A stretch of DNA of 53,188 nt from Alistipes sp. (GTDB lineage Bacteria; Bacteroidota; Bacteroidia; Bacteroidales; Rikenellaceae). Every line of letters starts with the position of its first letter. Within the stretch, counting starts at the first letter, position 1. The stretch lies in contig JAFZEX010000005.1 of assembly GCA_017560425.1 (NCBI GenBank), forward strand, positions 1 through 53,188, read 5' to 3'. A program made the translations under genes and the position numbers. Positions 19,062-27,954 of the stretch are shown here, in pieces. The notes under the pieces were generated by a model that was given only the letters and a program-made list of their open reading frames with translations, was not told where the DNA came from and searched no databases.

Positions 19062-19080
19062 TACGAAGCTCGCTTATTTT
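19047..19080. terminator. Bidirectional terminator straddling the kinase stop codon
   Basis: GCGAGCCTCGT pairs with ACGAAGCTCGC (one wobble) around CTAAT, with TTATTTTT on the plus side and TATTATTTT on the minus side. It serves both convergent genes. Confidence 0.8.
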
Positions 19081-21239
19081 TACAATTTAGGATAGATTGT
19101 TGGCGGCTGAATCGACACATACTTAGCGCCATTGCCTCGTGATGTGCACACTAAGCGAATTGCCTTGATTGGGCGTGGAGGGTTGTTGATTATATACATG
19201 CCATTCTCCAAATTTCCGGCACGCAAGAACTCAACACCATCATAGCTAATCTCGGCATAGCCCTGCTCAAAGATGAAGCGAGGAAGTTGGAAGTTACCCG
19301 TTGCCACCTGCATGCTTCTGCAGTCCACGGGCTGGGCAAACGTAAACTGCACCCAATCGCCCACATTACATGTTCGTGCGGTGCGAGCCAAGCGGCCATA
19401 GCCCTGTGCCTTAGCGAAAGTCATCGACGAGTGCTGAGGCATCGACGAGGTGATGGTAAACTGAGGCTTCAGCGTACGGAAATATCCATCTACTGCAGCC
19501 TCGGGCGAAAAGGCTTTGCCACGACGTGACACAAATACATAGCGCTCGGGCTTAGTAGTTTTTATGGCTGATGAATATACCTCCTCGACACCCGTTACAG
19601 CATTGCGCACATATATCATCGAGCCATCGTCGCTCTTTGCGCTAAGCACACCATTCTCGAACGTAACCTTTGGAGGCATAAGGCGGTAGACAACGCCCAT
19701 AGCATCTAATCGAGCATAGTGCTTAGTCATCTTCTTATAAAATACCTCCTTGTCACGGCTATCACTACTTTGCCATGCAATCTCCGATAGCGACAACATA
19801 CGAGGGAATGTCTGATACTGTAAGAAGTCAGCCTTCTCGGGAGTGCGTGATGCGTATGCTTCGCTAAAGAACGATGCCTCAAAGCCAGCAACATTTTTGC
19901 ACTCTTCAGCAGTAAATCCGAGCGACGTGAGTGTCAAGCCATAGGTCTTGCTCCAATCAAATATTGCCGCCCAATCGTGACCTGGCTCACGCTTCGACTG
20001 CTTCATGTCGAAGTAGAAATATTGTCCTGGCATAACTATCGTCTTGTAGCCCTTGGCCGCCGATGCTCTGCACTCCTTAACACCCATCCAGCCAAATACC
20101 AAAGTGTTCGAAGGAAGGCTACCTCCATCAATAGCCTCGTTCCACACTGCGGGCTTCTTGCCATATTCCGAAAGCATATCCGCAATACGACACATGAAGT
20201 AGGCTTGCAACTGCTCGGGCTCGGTGTATTCGAGTTTCTCCATTAGAGCCTTGCAATCGGGACAAAGCTTCCACTGCGATGTATCAACCTCGTCACCACC
20301 AATATGTATATACTTTGTGTCGAAGAGCAGACACACCTCACGGATAATGTCGTGCAACAACGTGTAATTATTCTCGTTCGCCACGCAGAATGCCGAACGT
20401 GTGTCGTAGCCATACGATGCCTCAAGGTCGGGGGTGTAGTTACACAAAATCTCAGGGTGCATCGATGCCATAGCGAGGCTATGTCCCGGAAGGTCAATCT
20501 CAGGAATTACCTCGATGTTGCGCACCTTGGCATAGGCAATTATCTCACGCATGTCTGCCTGAGTGTAGTAGCCACCCCACTTCTCGGTCCACTTGCCATA
20601 GCGTGGCCATATAGGGCTATCGCCACCACGGAAGCCTCCTACCGAGGCAAGTTCAGGGTGCGACTTTATCTCCAAGCGCCACGCCTCGTCGTCGGTAAGG
20701 TGCAGACGTAGCTTATTAATTTTGTGATATGCCAACAGGTCGATATACTCCATTATCGCCTCCTTGGTAATCCACGTACGACACACATCGAGCATAAATC
20801 CTCGGTAGGCATAGCGTGGGGCATCCTCCACCTTGCAACAAGCAACCGTTGCGGGGAGCGTCAAACTATTGTAGACATCGGCGGGCAATAGCTGCATCAG
20901 CGTAGCCACGCCATTGAACACGCCACCATAGTCACCGCCCGATATCTCTACCCTATCTGTCGTAACGATTAGTCGATACTCCTCCGACTTAAGCGACGAG
21001 TCGATCTTAAGTGTAATCTCGCCCTTAGTACCCACCTCAATGTTTAGGTGCTTAGCAAGGTAAGAAGTAAGTGGAGCAAGTGTCGTTGATGTTGTTGCCA
21101 CAGTGTGCGACGACATAAGCCTAAACTCGCCCTCGTGGGCAACATACGACTTAGGGGTTGGAATGATTGCTGGGTTAGCCATCACAGCACATGTGCATAT
21201 TGTGGCAAGCAACGCAAATAAGATGCTTCGTAGTTTCAT
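19080..21239 (-). CDS. Beta-N-acetylhexosaminidase, glycoside hydrolase family 20
   Basis: Releases terminal beta-linked GlcNAc or GalNAc from glycans such as mucin O-glycans or chitooligosaccharides. 719 residues. A signal peptide (about 1-21, ending AVMA) sends it to the periplasm; there is no lipobox. The GH20b N-terminal domain is about 22-145. The GH20 barrel starts at YRGFMLDVCRTW and carries HLTDDEAW and the catalytic pair Asp316-Glu317 in HIGGDEV. A C-terminal beta-sandwich (about 560-719) ends with a discoidin-like WVQFTFAQPVDCR. Mechanism is substrate-assisted. It converges on the NahK-like kinase, which could phosphorylate the released sugar. Confidence 0.95.
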   Translation of the reverse strand: MKLRSILFALLATICTCAVMANPAIIPTPKSYVAHEGEFRLMSSHTVATTSTTLAPLTSYLAKHLNIEVGTKGEITLKIDSSLKSEEYRLIVTTDRVEISGGDYGGVFNGVATLMQLLPADVYNSLTLPATVACCKVEDAPRYAYRGFMLDVCRTWITKEAIMEYIDLLAYHKINKLRLHLTDDEAWRLEIKSHPELASVGGFRGGDSPIWPRYGKWTEKWGGYYTQADMREIIAYAKVRNIEVIPEIDLPGHSLAMASMHPEILCNYTPDLEASYGYDTRSAFCVANENNYTLLHDIIREVCLLFDTKYIHIGGDEVDTSQWKLCPDCKALMEKLEYTEPEQLQAYFMCRIADMLSEYGKKPAVWNEAIDGGSLPSNTLVFGWMGVKECRASAAKGYKTIVMPGQYFYFDMKQSKREPGHDWAAIFDWSKTYGLTLTSLGFTAEECKNVAGFEASFFSEAYASRTPEKADFLQYQTFPRMLSLSEIAWQSSDSRDKEVFYKKMTKHYARLDAMGVVYRLMPPKVTFENGVLSAKSDDGSMIYVRNAVTGVEEVYSSAIKTTKPERYVFVSRRGKAFSPEAAVDGYFRTLKPQFTITSSMPQHSSMTFAKAQGYGRLARTARTCNVGDWVQFTFAQPVDCRSMQVATGNFQLPRFIFEQGYAEISYDGVEFLRAGNLENGMYIINNPPRPIKAIRLVCTSRGNGAKYVSIQPPTIYPKL

Positions 21240-21254
21240 AGCAGATAATTTTTA

Positions 21255-21262
21255 CAAATTTA
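21255..21262 (-). promoter_or_regulatory. Promoter -7 box for the GH20 gene
   Basis: TAAATTTG on the minus strand, 16 nt before the ATG. No good -33 box at the expected spacing. Confidence 0.45.
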
Positions 21263-21296
21263 CATAAAAATTATCAAATGTCCTATACCTATATAT

Positions 21297-21333
21297 AAAA
21301 GAGAGGAGAGTAACTAACTTAGTCACCCTCCTC
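21297..21333 (-). terminator. Terminator of the nuclease/TonB operon
   Basis: On the minus strand GAGGAGGGTGACTAA pairs with TTAGTTACTCTCCTC around a short loop and runs into TTTTATATAT, 25 nt after the DUF5689 stop codon. Confidence 0.82.
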
Positions 21334-21357
21334 GAAAAGATTATTCGTTTGTATCTA

Positions 21358-22635
21358 CTAATGATACTCACTCTCGCCCTCCTCATCAATCCAAGGCACA
21401 GTCTTCATGTCCTCGGTTGTGAGCTGAGCAACCTGCTCGTCAGTGAGCAATGCAGCTTCGCCATTCTCGAACTCAAGGTCAGAGTAGCTGCTGATAGAGA
21501 GCTGGTATGAAGCATAGTCGTCGGCATTGCCAGCATAGCTAGACTTCTGAGCGTAGATGCCGTAGATAGCTGTGATAGTAGCCTTCTCACCATCCTTACA
21601 TACGTTGCGGCGTGCGAAGCGTGAGTAGCCACTTGTACGCAAAGCGTAAACGCCATTAGCCGAGCAAACAGTAGCCGATGGGTTGTAAGTAAAGAGCACT
21701 GAGCCATACAAGCTACGGCCTGTAATCTCCTCCTTGAATGCCCACTGATACCAGCCCTTAGATACTGTTGGACGTGGGTCGCTATACAACCAGCTTGGGT
21801 AGATGTTGTCGAACGAACCGCTCTTTAGCGCAGGGCTTGTCTCACCATTCTGGTTAGGCACACCAGCATAGTGGCACTCGAGACCCTCGAAGCGCATCAA
21901 ACGACCAAACATCAACTCACGCTGAATCATATTGAACGACTTACCATCAGAGGTCTGCAAGCTAACGCTGTTAGTGCCGAACACCTCCAAATAGTTCTCA
22001 GGTGTTACGGTGATGATATCAACTGACTTAGGGTTGCTCTTCCAATCGGCATAAGTACCAACCTTTAGCTCGGTCTTCTCGCCAGCAAACACGTGCTTGT
22101 CGATGATGCTCTGAAGCTCGATGTTTGAGTTAGCGTAGAACTTGTGCTCACCAGCCTTGTTGTAAGACTCTGATGGAGCACCACCCAACGACAACATCAT
22201 ACGGTAGTTACCCAAGTACAAGCCTGTAAGACGCACATAAACCCATGTATTCTTCTTGTACTTAAGACCTACGCTGTTGTTAAGCTTAAGCTCGATACCT
22301 GTTGTCTCGTCCTGAATATGGAGCGACTTGTAGATGTTACCCTCAGTGTCGCTTGAGATAACCTTACCCTTGATATATACATCACGATCAACGAAGATAT
22401 CCTCACCGATAAGTTTGTAGATAGTGTTGTTCCAGCCGCTATTAACACCTGTGTTGCTGATAGTACCAAAGGCGCTCTTTAGCTCAGCGATAGTGATATG
22501 CTCAGCATCGGGGAACATCTGCTCGAACGATGCATCATCAACCAAAGGAAGCACCTCTACATCGTTAAACTTCTCATAACAGCCAACCGCCAATAGTGCA
22601 GCGGCAAGAAGTGTAAAAATCTTTGTAATTTTCAT
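21358..22635 (-). CDS. DUF5689 OB-fold-like surface lipoprotein
   Basis: 425 residues with a lipoprotein signal (LLAVGC, Cys19) and an acidic mature start. The DUF5689 module is clear: ITIAELKSAF, VYIKGKVISSD, GNIYKSLHIQDET, then VGLKYKKNTWVYVRLTGL. Its strand order and QDET motif resemble nucleic-acid-binding OB folds of the YhcR type, and the large lipoprotein at the operon start carries a related module. A C-terminal beta domain (about 290-425) ends in an acidic tail. It directly follows the TonB receptor, where a SusD-like protein would sit in glycan systems. Inference: a surface binder that feeds ligand to the receptor. Confidence 0.78.
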   Translation of the reverse strand: MKITKIFTLLAAALLAVGCYEKFNDVEVLPLVDDASFEQMFPDAEHITIAELKSAFGTISNTGVNSGWNNTIYKLIGEDIFVDRDVYIKGKVISSDTEGNIYKSLHIQDETTGIELKLNNSVGLKYKKNTWVYVRLTGLYLGNYRMMLSLGGAPSESYNKAGEHKFYANSNIELQSIIDKHVFAGEKTELKVGTYADWKSNPKSVDIITVTPENYLEVFGTNSVSLQTSDGKSFNMIQRELMFGRLMRFEGLECHYAGVPNQNGETSPALKSGSFDNIYPSWLYSDPRPTVSKGWYQWAFKEEITGRSLYGSVLFTYNPSATVCSANGVYALRTSGYSRFARRNVCKDGEKATITAIYGIYAQKSSYAGNADDYASYQLSISSYSDLEFENGEAALLTDEQVAQLTTEDMKTVPWIDEEGESEYH

Positions 22636-22656
22636 AGTATCTTAAATCTTTAGCTG

Positions 22657-25581
22657 TTAGAAACGGAAGTAAACATTAAGATAGTAGTTCAAGCCATTCA
22701 TATAGAAATACTTCGAGTCGAAACGAGTGTATGTCGTAGGCTTCGGAATGATCTTCAACTCGCCCTCGTTGTCAGGGAAGATGATAGGATCAGAGAGCTT
22801 ATTGAGTCGCATCTGCTCGTAACCACCCGTGCGGATAGTCTGGTTGTTGAGAATATTGTTTACCTGAAGGCTGAAACCGAGGGTATACTTATACTTAATA
22901 CGCCAGTTCTTACCGATGCTTGCGCTAAGAGTATATGCACGACCGAGATCCTCCTGAGTACGAATCTCATCGATAACAGACATCACCTGAGCCTTCTGAC
23001 GACCTGTCTCAAGGTTGTTGTAGTCGTAGATGCGCTTGATCTCGTCAGCGAGATACTTAGTACGATACATTGGGTTCATCGACAAGTACAAGCGGTCGTA
23101 GTAGTTGAAGTCAAGAGTAGCATACCAGTTGTTTGCACCACGGAAATTAAGACCTACGTTGATAGCGGTCTGTGGTGTGCTCTCAACCTTCATACCCTTC
23201 CACTCAACGATGCTGTGAACAACGTCGGTTGCCGAGTTATCGATCATCTGTGTAAACTCTGGGTTAGATGTGTAGCGGTAGTCGCCAAGGCTCACAGCAC
23301 TCTGGAACGACAAGCCCCAAGCGATAGGAATGCTAAGACCAAGCTCAACACCCATATAACGCTTGTCGATGCCCGACATAGCAAAGTTAGTGAACGAGCC
23401 CTGAGTATCGTCGTAGAACGAGATAACCTTCGACTGATCGTACATCTGAGTGTAGTATGCCGACACTCGAGCACGAACCCATGGAGTATTGAGGTTGTAA
23501 GTGAAGTCAGCACCGTAGATCTTCTCAGGTGAAAGACCTGGAGTAATCTGGTTACGTGTACGTGCCGACACGAATGCGTTGTTGAATGTAGGAGCATTCT
23601 GCATAGCCACAGCATTCAATGCAATAGAGTGAGCGCCCGAGAAGCGGTAGTTAAGGTTTGCCTTAGCCTTGTATGTAAGGTTGTTAATCTTCTCAGAGTT
23701 GCCATACGATGTCTTGCCATGGTCGCCACCAGCGTTAGCATTGAGGAAGAGACCCTTCTCCCAAAGACCCTGACGCCACATGCTTGAAGCACCTACCTCG
23801 GCACCCAAGTCAGCGGTGAAGCCACCAGCCTTAACCTCGTATGCCGCCCAAATCTGACCCTGGCGTACGTGAGCATAGTAGTCGTAGTTGTACTTCTCGC
23901 CCTCCTTCACTGCCTGAGCCTTGCCGTGCTCACGGTAATATGCCATGTTGTTCTGATAAGAGATGTCGTTGCTACCGAAGTCACGCTCAGCAAACTTATC
24001 TACGTCCAACCAATAGTCACCACCAAGCAAGTCCTTAACCTCGCTATAGTACTCTGTGCGGTTTACACGTGCACGAATACCTGCTGTGAGCTTCGAGCCA
24101 CCACGGAACACGTGGTTAAGCTGAGCTGCGAAGTTGTAGTCGAGCTGGTCGGTGTGACGCTCCTCGATCATAGCATAAGCTCGGTGACCCTCGCCATAAC
24201 GTGGATCAACATCGCCACGCTTGTTGTCACGGATAAGACCATCGAAGTCGATATAGCCTGTCCAATTCTGCATGAACTCACGATACTTAAGCTTATCAGT
24301 CTCGAGCTCAGTCTCAGTAAATGGAAGTGTCATATCGTTGCTCTCGGCAAACTTATTGAGGCGCAAACGACGCTCGTAACGATCGCCATAGTATGATGGT
24401 AATCGACGGTAGTAGTCAGGACGTGGATCCTCACCCTGATACCATGTCAAAGCTGAGTAGCCATTGTAACCAAAGCGGAGTGATGTAGCCACTGAGAGCG
24501 ATGTGCGCTCTGTAATCTGCCAATTGTAATTAAGCATGGCGATAGGCTCGTGCATATCACGAACACGTGAGTTGCGCAACTCGCCATCCTGCAAACCTAC
24601 GTTAGGGTTATAGTAGTTGTCGCCCCAAAGGTCGTATGCCTCCTGAGTTGATGCCTGCTGAGCACCACGCTGTGTAGGTGCTGCCATGAAGGTAGCCGAA
24701 AGACGGTGCTTGTTGTTGAACGCCTTCTCAGCTGAGAAGAAGTAGCCATAAGCATTGTAGTAAACGCCATCAACATAGCCAGCACCACCCTGACGTGTAG
24801 AGAGGGTAAAGCCGTATGACCAGCCATTATCGAGCTGACCCGATGCGTAGCTAACCATAGCACGGAAACGGTAGAGCTGAGTAGAGTTCACAACGCTTGC
24901 ACGGAAGCCCTTGCGGAGCTGTGATGCACGTGCGTTGATGTTTGTTGTACCCGCAACACCACCAAGACCAAAGTCCGACATGCCAAGGCCCGAAGAGATC
25001 TCCTGGTTACGTGTAGCATCGTTCAAACCGCTCCACAACGACCATGGACCATAGCTTGTAAGCGCATCGTTGAAGCGGATACCATTGAGGTAAACCTCCT
25101 CGTACTGCGAGTCGTAACCACGTGTCTTGAAGCGCATCTCCGAGAAGCGATACGAAGCGATGTTGTTAAACAAGTCCTTAGATGCAGTAAGGATTGACTG
25201 CATAGCATTGTTGTCGCCCATAGACTCTGCATCGGTGTCGAGCTCAGCAAATGCTGAGTCATCAACGATGATAGTCGCTGCAGGAATCATGATAACCTGA
25301 TGCATGTCGTGAACAAGCTCCTTAACACGCACCATGAGCTGAAGATCCTCGAAGTCCTGTGCTGCGAATGTCATCTGGTACTGACCAGCTGCATAACCTT
25401 CAACATAGAACTCTCCACTATTGTCAGTTGTTGCCACCTGCACGCCATCAACCATAACCTTTACACCGCTAATTGGCTGACGGTCGTCACGCGAAACAAC
25501 TGTACCCTTCATACCTCCCGCCTGTGCAAAGGCACTAAGAGATAGAAGAGCGCAAATTGCTGTTAGTAAAAATTTCTTCAT
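22657..25581 (-). CDS. TonB-dependent outer-membrane receptor of the nuclease operon
   Basis: 974 residues. Signal peptide (1-19), then a carboxypeptidase-regulatory-like beta domain (about 21-105: GMKGTVVSRDDRQPISGVKVMVDG, quoted as GTVVSRDD and PISGVKVMV), a plug domain (about 125-230) and a long barrel ending in aromatic YLNVYFRF. It imports a ligand across the outer membrane using TonB energy. It is shorter than the majority of SusC proteins and no SusD gene follows; a DUF5689 lipoprotein does. Upstream in the same operon are two secreted nucleases, so the ligand is likely a nucleic-acid fragment, nucleotide or phosphate-bearing product. Ligand identity is inference. Confidence 0.93.
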   Translation of the reverse strand: MKKFLLTAICALLSLSAFAQAGGMKGTVVSRDDRQPISGVKVMVDGVQVATTDNSGEFYVEGYAAGQYQMTFAAQDFEDLQLMVRVKELVHDMHQVIMIPAATIIVDDSAFAELDTDAESMGDNNAMQSILTASKDLFNNIASYRFSEMRFKTRGYDSQYEEVYLNGIRFNDALTSYGPWSLWSGLNDATRNQEISSGLGMSDFGLGGVAGTTNINARASQLRKGFRASVVNSTQLYRFRAMVSYASGQLDNGWSYGFTLSTRQGGAGYVDGVYYNAYGYFFSAEKAFNNKHRLSATFMAAPTQRGAQQASTQEAYDLWGDNYYNPNVGLQDGELRNSRVRDMHEPIAMLNYNWQITERTSLSVATSLRFGYNGYSALTWYQGEDPRPDYYRRLPSYYGDRYERRLRLNKFAESNDMTLPFTETELETDKLKYREFMQNWTGYIDFDGLIRDNKRGDVDPRYGEGHRAYAMIEERHTDQLDYNFAAQLNHVFRGGSKLTAGIRARVNRTEYYSEVKDLLGGDYWLDVDKFAERDFGSNDISYQNNMAYYREHGKAQAVKEGEKYNYDYYAHVRQGQIWAAYEVKAGGFTADLGAEVGASSMWRQGLWEKGLFLNANAGGDHGKTSYGNSEKINNLTYKAKANLNYRFSGAHSIALNAVAMQNAPTFNNAFVSARTRNQITPGLSPEKIYGADFTYNLNTPWVRARVSAYYTQMYDQSKVISFYDDTQGSFTNFAMSGIDKRYMGVELGLSIPIAWGLSFQSAVSLGDYRYTSNPEFTQMIDNSATDVVHSIVEWKGMKVESTPQTAINVGLNFRGANNWYATLDFNYYDRLYLSMNPMYRTKYLADEIKRIYDYNNLETGRQKAQVMSVIDEIRTQEDLGRAYTLSASIGKNWRIKYKYTLGFSLQVNNILNNQTIRTGGYEQMRLNKLSDPIIFPDNEGELKIIPKPTTYTRFDSKYFYMNGLNYYLNVYFRF

Positions 25582-25596
25582 ATATTATATGTTTGA

Positions 25597-26628
25597 TTAT
25601 TTACCGATATAGATATATACGGGGAAGTGGTCGCTGAAACCGTTCTGGAAGTTGTTGGTAACAAACGTACGCAATGGATAACCCTTGTACTGACCCTCCT
25701 GCTGAAGCATATATGGGCGAGTAAAGATGTTACCATAGAACTTCTTACCCTTGATAAGGCGAAGCTTGCCATAGGTGCCGTTCACAAGGTTCTCGGTAAC
25801 GCAGATGTTGTCAAACAAGTTCCAAGAGTCCTGATATGCCAACGTACCCAAGCCAGCCTTGAGCATCTGAACATAAGGATTGAAGAAGTCGCCTGTTTCG
25901 AGCTCCTTAACCTTGCCCTTAGCGCCCATCACCTTCACCAAGCTTGCGTCGGTAGCATCGTCGTTGAAGTCACCCATAACCACAACCTTTGTTGCAGGGT
26001 TTGCCTGGAGCAACGAGTCCTTAATCTCACGAATCTGCTTTGCGCAAGCATCACGCTTAAACTGCGATGCCTCCTTACCGCCAAGGCGTGATGGCCAGTG
26101 CGACACGAGGAAGTAGAAAGGCTCACCCTCGATAGTACCCCACATAACCACAAGGTCACGAGTGCGGAAGTTTGGCAACTCAGGAACGTTGAGCTTAATG
26201 TTGTCGCAACCCTCGAGCTTGAAGACATCAGCACGATACAAGAATGCCACGTCTACGCCACGAGCATCAGGCGAGTCGAAGTGACAGATGCGATACTTAG
26301 CACCCTTAAGCTTAGGCTGTGACACCAAATCCTCCAACACGCTGCGGTTCTCAATCTCCGACACACCAAAAACAACAGGGTAATCCTTGTTGATTGCAGC
26401 CATGTCGAAAATCACACGCTCAAGATTTGATAGCTTCTTCTGATACTTTGTCTCATTCCACTTCTTAATGCCCTCAGGAGTAAACTCATCATCGTGAGTC
26501 TCAGGGTCATTGTAGATGTCGAAAAGGTTCTCAAAGTTCCAGAAAGCCACCATGTATGGCTTATCCTGCGCCACTACAGATGTAGCCGCAAGCACCATAA
26601 CTGATAGGATTAATAGAAATCTTTTCAT
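25597..26628 (-). CDS. Exported endonuclease/exonuclease/phosphatase (EEP) family enzyme
   Basis: 343 residues with a cleavable signal peptide (ending SVVAQ, about residue 20). The Mg2+-dependent EEP (DNase I-like) fold is complete: Asn31 (FWNFEN), Glu91 (VSEIEN), His177 (SHWPSR), Asp220 and Asn222 (GDFND), and Asp333-His334 (SDHFP). These are the metal and phosphate residues of DNase I-type nucleases, so hydrolysis of phosphodiester bonds in exported nucleic acid is expected. Phosphatase activity on smaller esters is possible. It sits between the NUC nuclease and the TonB receptor with 15-32 nt gaps, in one operon. Confidence 0.88.
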   Translation of the reverse strand: MKRFLLILSVMVLAATSVVAQDKPYMVAFWNFENLFDIYNDPETHDDEFTPEGIKKWNETKYQKKLSNLERVIFDMAAINKDYPVVFGVSEIENRSVLEDLVSQPKLKGAKYRICHFDSPDARGVDVAFLYRADVFKLEGCDNIKLNVPELPNFRTRDLVVMWGTIEGEPFYFLVSHWPSRLGGKEASQFKRDACAKQIREIKDSLLQANPATKVVVMGDFNDDATDASLVKVMGAKGKVKELETGDFFNPYVQMLKAGLGTLAYQDSWNLFDNICVTENLVNGTYGKLRLIKGKKFYGNIFTRPYMLQQEGQYKGYPLRTFVTNNFQNGFSDHFPVYIYIGK

Positions 26629-26660
26629 TGTACTACTTATATTAGATTATTGTTTGTCTG

Positions 26661-27866
26661 TTAGTAAATACCCCACTCCGATGGCTCAATGGTGGTCTTC
26701 ACCTGCTGCTCAACGCCATCATCAAGCATTGGGAAGAATGTGAAGCCGGTCTTCTGCTCGAGTTGCTCGATGGTGATGCAATCTGCTGCTGTGATTGTTG
26801 TGTCGTCGCCTGAGTTTTCGTGCTGCAACCAAAATACCACGGCACGAAGCTCCGATGGGTCGGTAATTTCCGAGATAGCCTTGCCTGTGTTACCCTTCTT
26901 TGTGCGGAGCAACGCCTTGTAGTAGTAAGTAGGCGTAGGACATGTCTTACCCGCCTTATCTGTTGTGCTCGATGCGATTGACGAGTGGTGCGAGCCACCA
27001 AAGTATGCACCCGTTACTACATAGAGTGTATCAGAGCAGATCATGCCACGCACCTTGCCCTCCAAAGCACCCCACTTCTTTTGGTTGAAGTTCGCCTGCT
27101 GAGGAGTCATGTTTGTTGCATAGAATGTCTGATCCATCATCTGCTGCGAGCACTTACGGTCGGCTGCTGGAAGCTGGTGACCACGGTCATACCAGCCGTT
27201 ATACGAGCCACGATCGAGTGCCGCCTGATAGCTATAATCCACCTGAGGATCGTAGCCAAACGAGCTATTGTTGCGGTTACCGCTACCTGTTGTGTATGCC
27301 GAGTGCAAAGGATAGGCTACCCACAACGATGCACGCAACTCAGGATCAAAGCAGTAAGTGTAGTTTCGAGCATTGCTTCGTGCGCCAAGCTCGCCGTAGT
27401 ATGTGTTGTAGATGTAGTTGCCCTGAACCTTGCATAGTGGCAACTCTGCCCAATCACGTTGAAGGGCTATCGAACTATCGTAGCTATCCTGAGTAAACGA
27501 TAGTGTGTAGTGCTTATGATCTGAGAACTCGACACGTAGCGTTGCCTCTCGGCTCACGCCCGAGTCGTTCTTCGAAAAGTAGATAAAGACAACCTTTGTT
27601 GTGCTGTTTGTCATCTCACCCTCGACCATGTTTACACCACCCGAGAAGTGTGCCCAATCATCTTCCGACTCAATGGTAATCTGATAAGATGTACCCTGTT
27701 GTGCCTCGAGCACCACAGCGCAATTCTTATTATCGCCATGAACAATTTCACTCTTTAGATAGGCATTACTCTCTACGACATTTACCGAGAAGTTCTCGCA
27801 GCCACACAACATTGTGGCAAGCACACACCACAAAGCAATAAAAGTCTTATTTGCTACTTTTAGCAT
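26661..27866 (-). CDS. DNA/RNA non-specific nuclease lipoprotein (DRGH family) with BACON-like domain
   Basis: 401 residues from the ATG at 27866; 23 more in-frame codons upstream cross a GC-rich hairpin and are rejected. Lipobox MLCGC (Cys23) anchors it to the envelope. An N-terminal BACON-like beta domain (about 25-125) is followed by the beta-beta-alpha-metal nuclease domain: Asp227-Arg-Gly-His230 (general base), Asn261 (metal, NFNQKKW) and Glu269. This is the Serratia/NucA nuclease active site, which cuts both DNA and RNA without sequence preference. It is the second gene of the operon and precedes the EEP nuclease by 32 nt. Confidence 0.9.
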   Translation of the reverse strand: MLKVANKTFIALWCVLATMLCGCENFSVNVVESNAYLKSEIVHGDNKNCAVVLEAQQGTSYQITIESEDDWAHFSGGVNMVEGEMTNSTTKVVFIYFSKNDSGVSREATLRVEFSDHKHYTLSFTQDSYDSSIALQRDWAELPLCKVQGNYIYNTYYGELGARSNARNYTYCFDPELRASLWVAYPLHSAYTTGSGNRNNSSFGYDPQVDYSYQAALDRGSYNGWYDRGHQLPAADRKCSQQMMDQTFYATNMTPQQANFNQKKWGALEGKVRGMICSDTLYVVTGAYFGGSHHSSIASSTTDKAGKTCPTPTYYYKALLRTKKGNTGKAISEITDPSELRAVVFWLQHENSGDDTTITAADCITIEQLEQKTGFTFFPMLDDGVEQQVKTTIEPSEWGIY

Positions 27867-27907
27867 AAGTTTAAATTTATAGATTTTTGAAGATTTTCTC
27901 TCGCCCC

Positions 27908-27932
27908 CTCGGGTGGGTCTGTCCCACCCGAG
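27908..27932. repeat. Intercistronic GC-rich hairpin between the first two operon genes
   Basis: CTCGGGTGGG and CCCACCCGAG form a perfect 10-bp stem with a 5-nt loop. On the minus strand no T-run follows, so it is not a full terminator; it may attenuate transcription or stabilise the upstream mRNA. Confidence 0.85.
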
Positions 27933-27954
27933 CATATGGCGAAAGAGTTAAATG

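Noticed and set aside
23869-24396. 175-residue plus-strand ORF opposite the TonB receptor
   Set aside because: Antisense to a clear barrel-coding gene with no recognisable domain.
22657-25581. SusC/SusD glycan system
   Set aside because: No SusD-like gene and no glycoside hydrolase in the operon; two nucleases instead.
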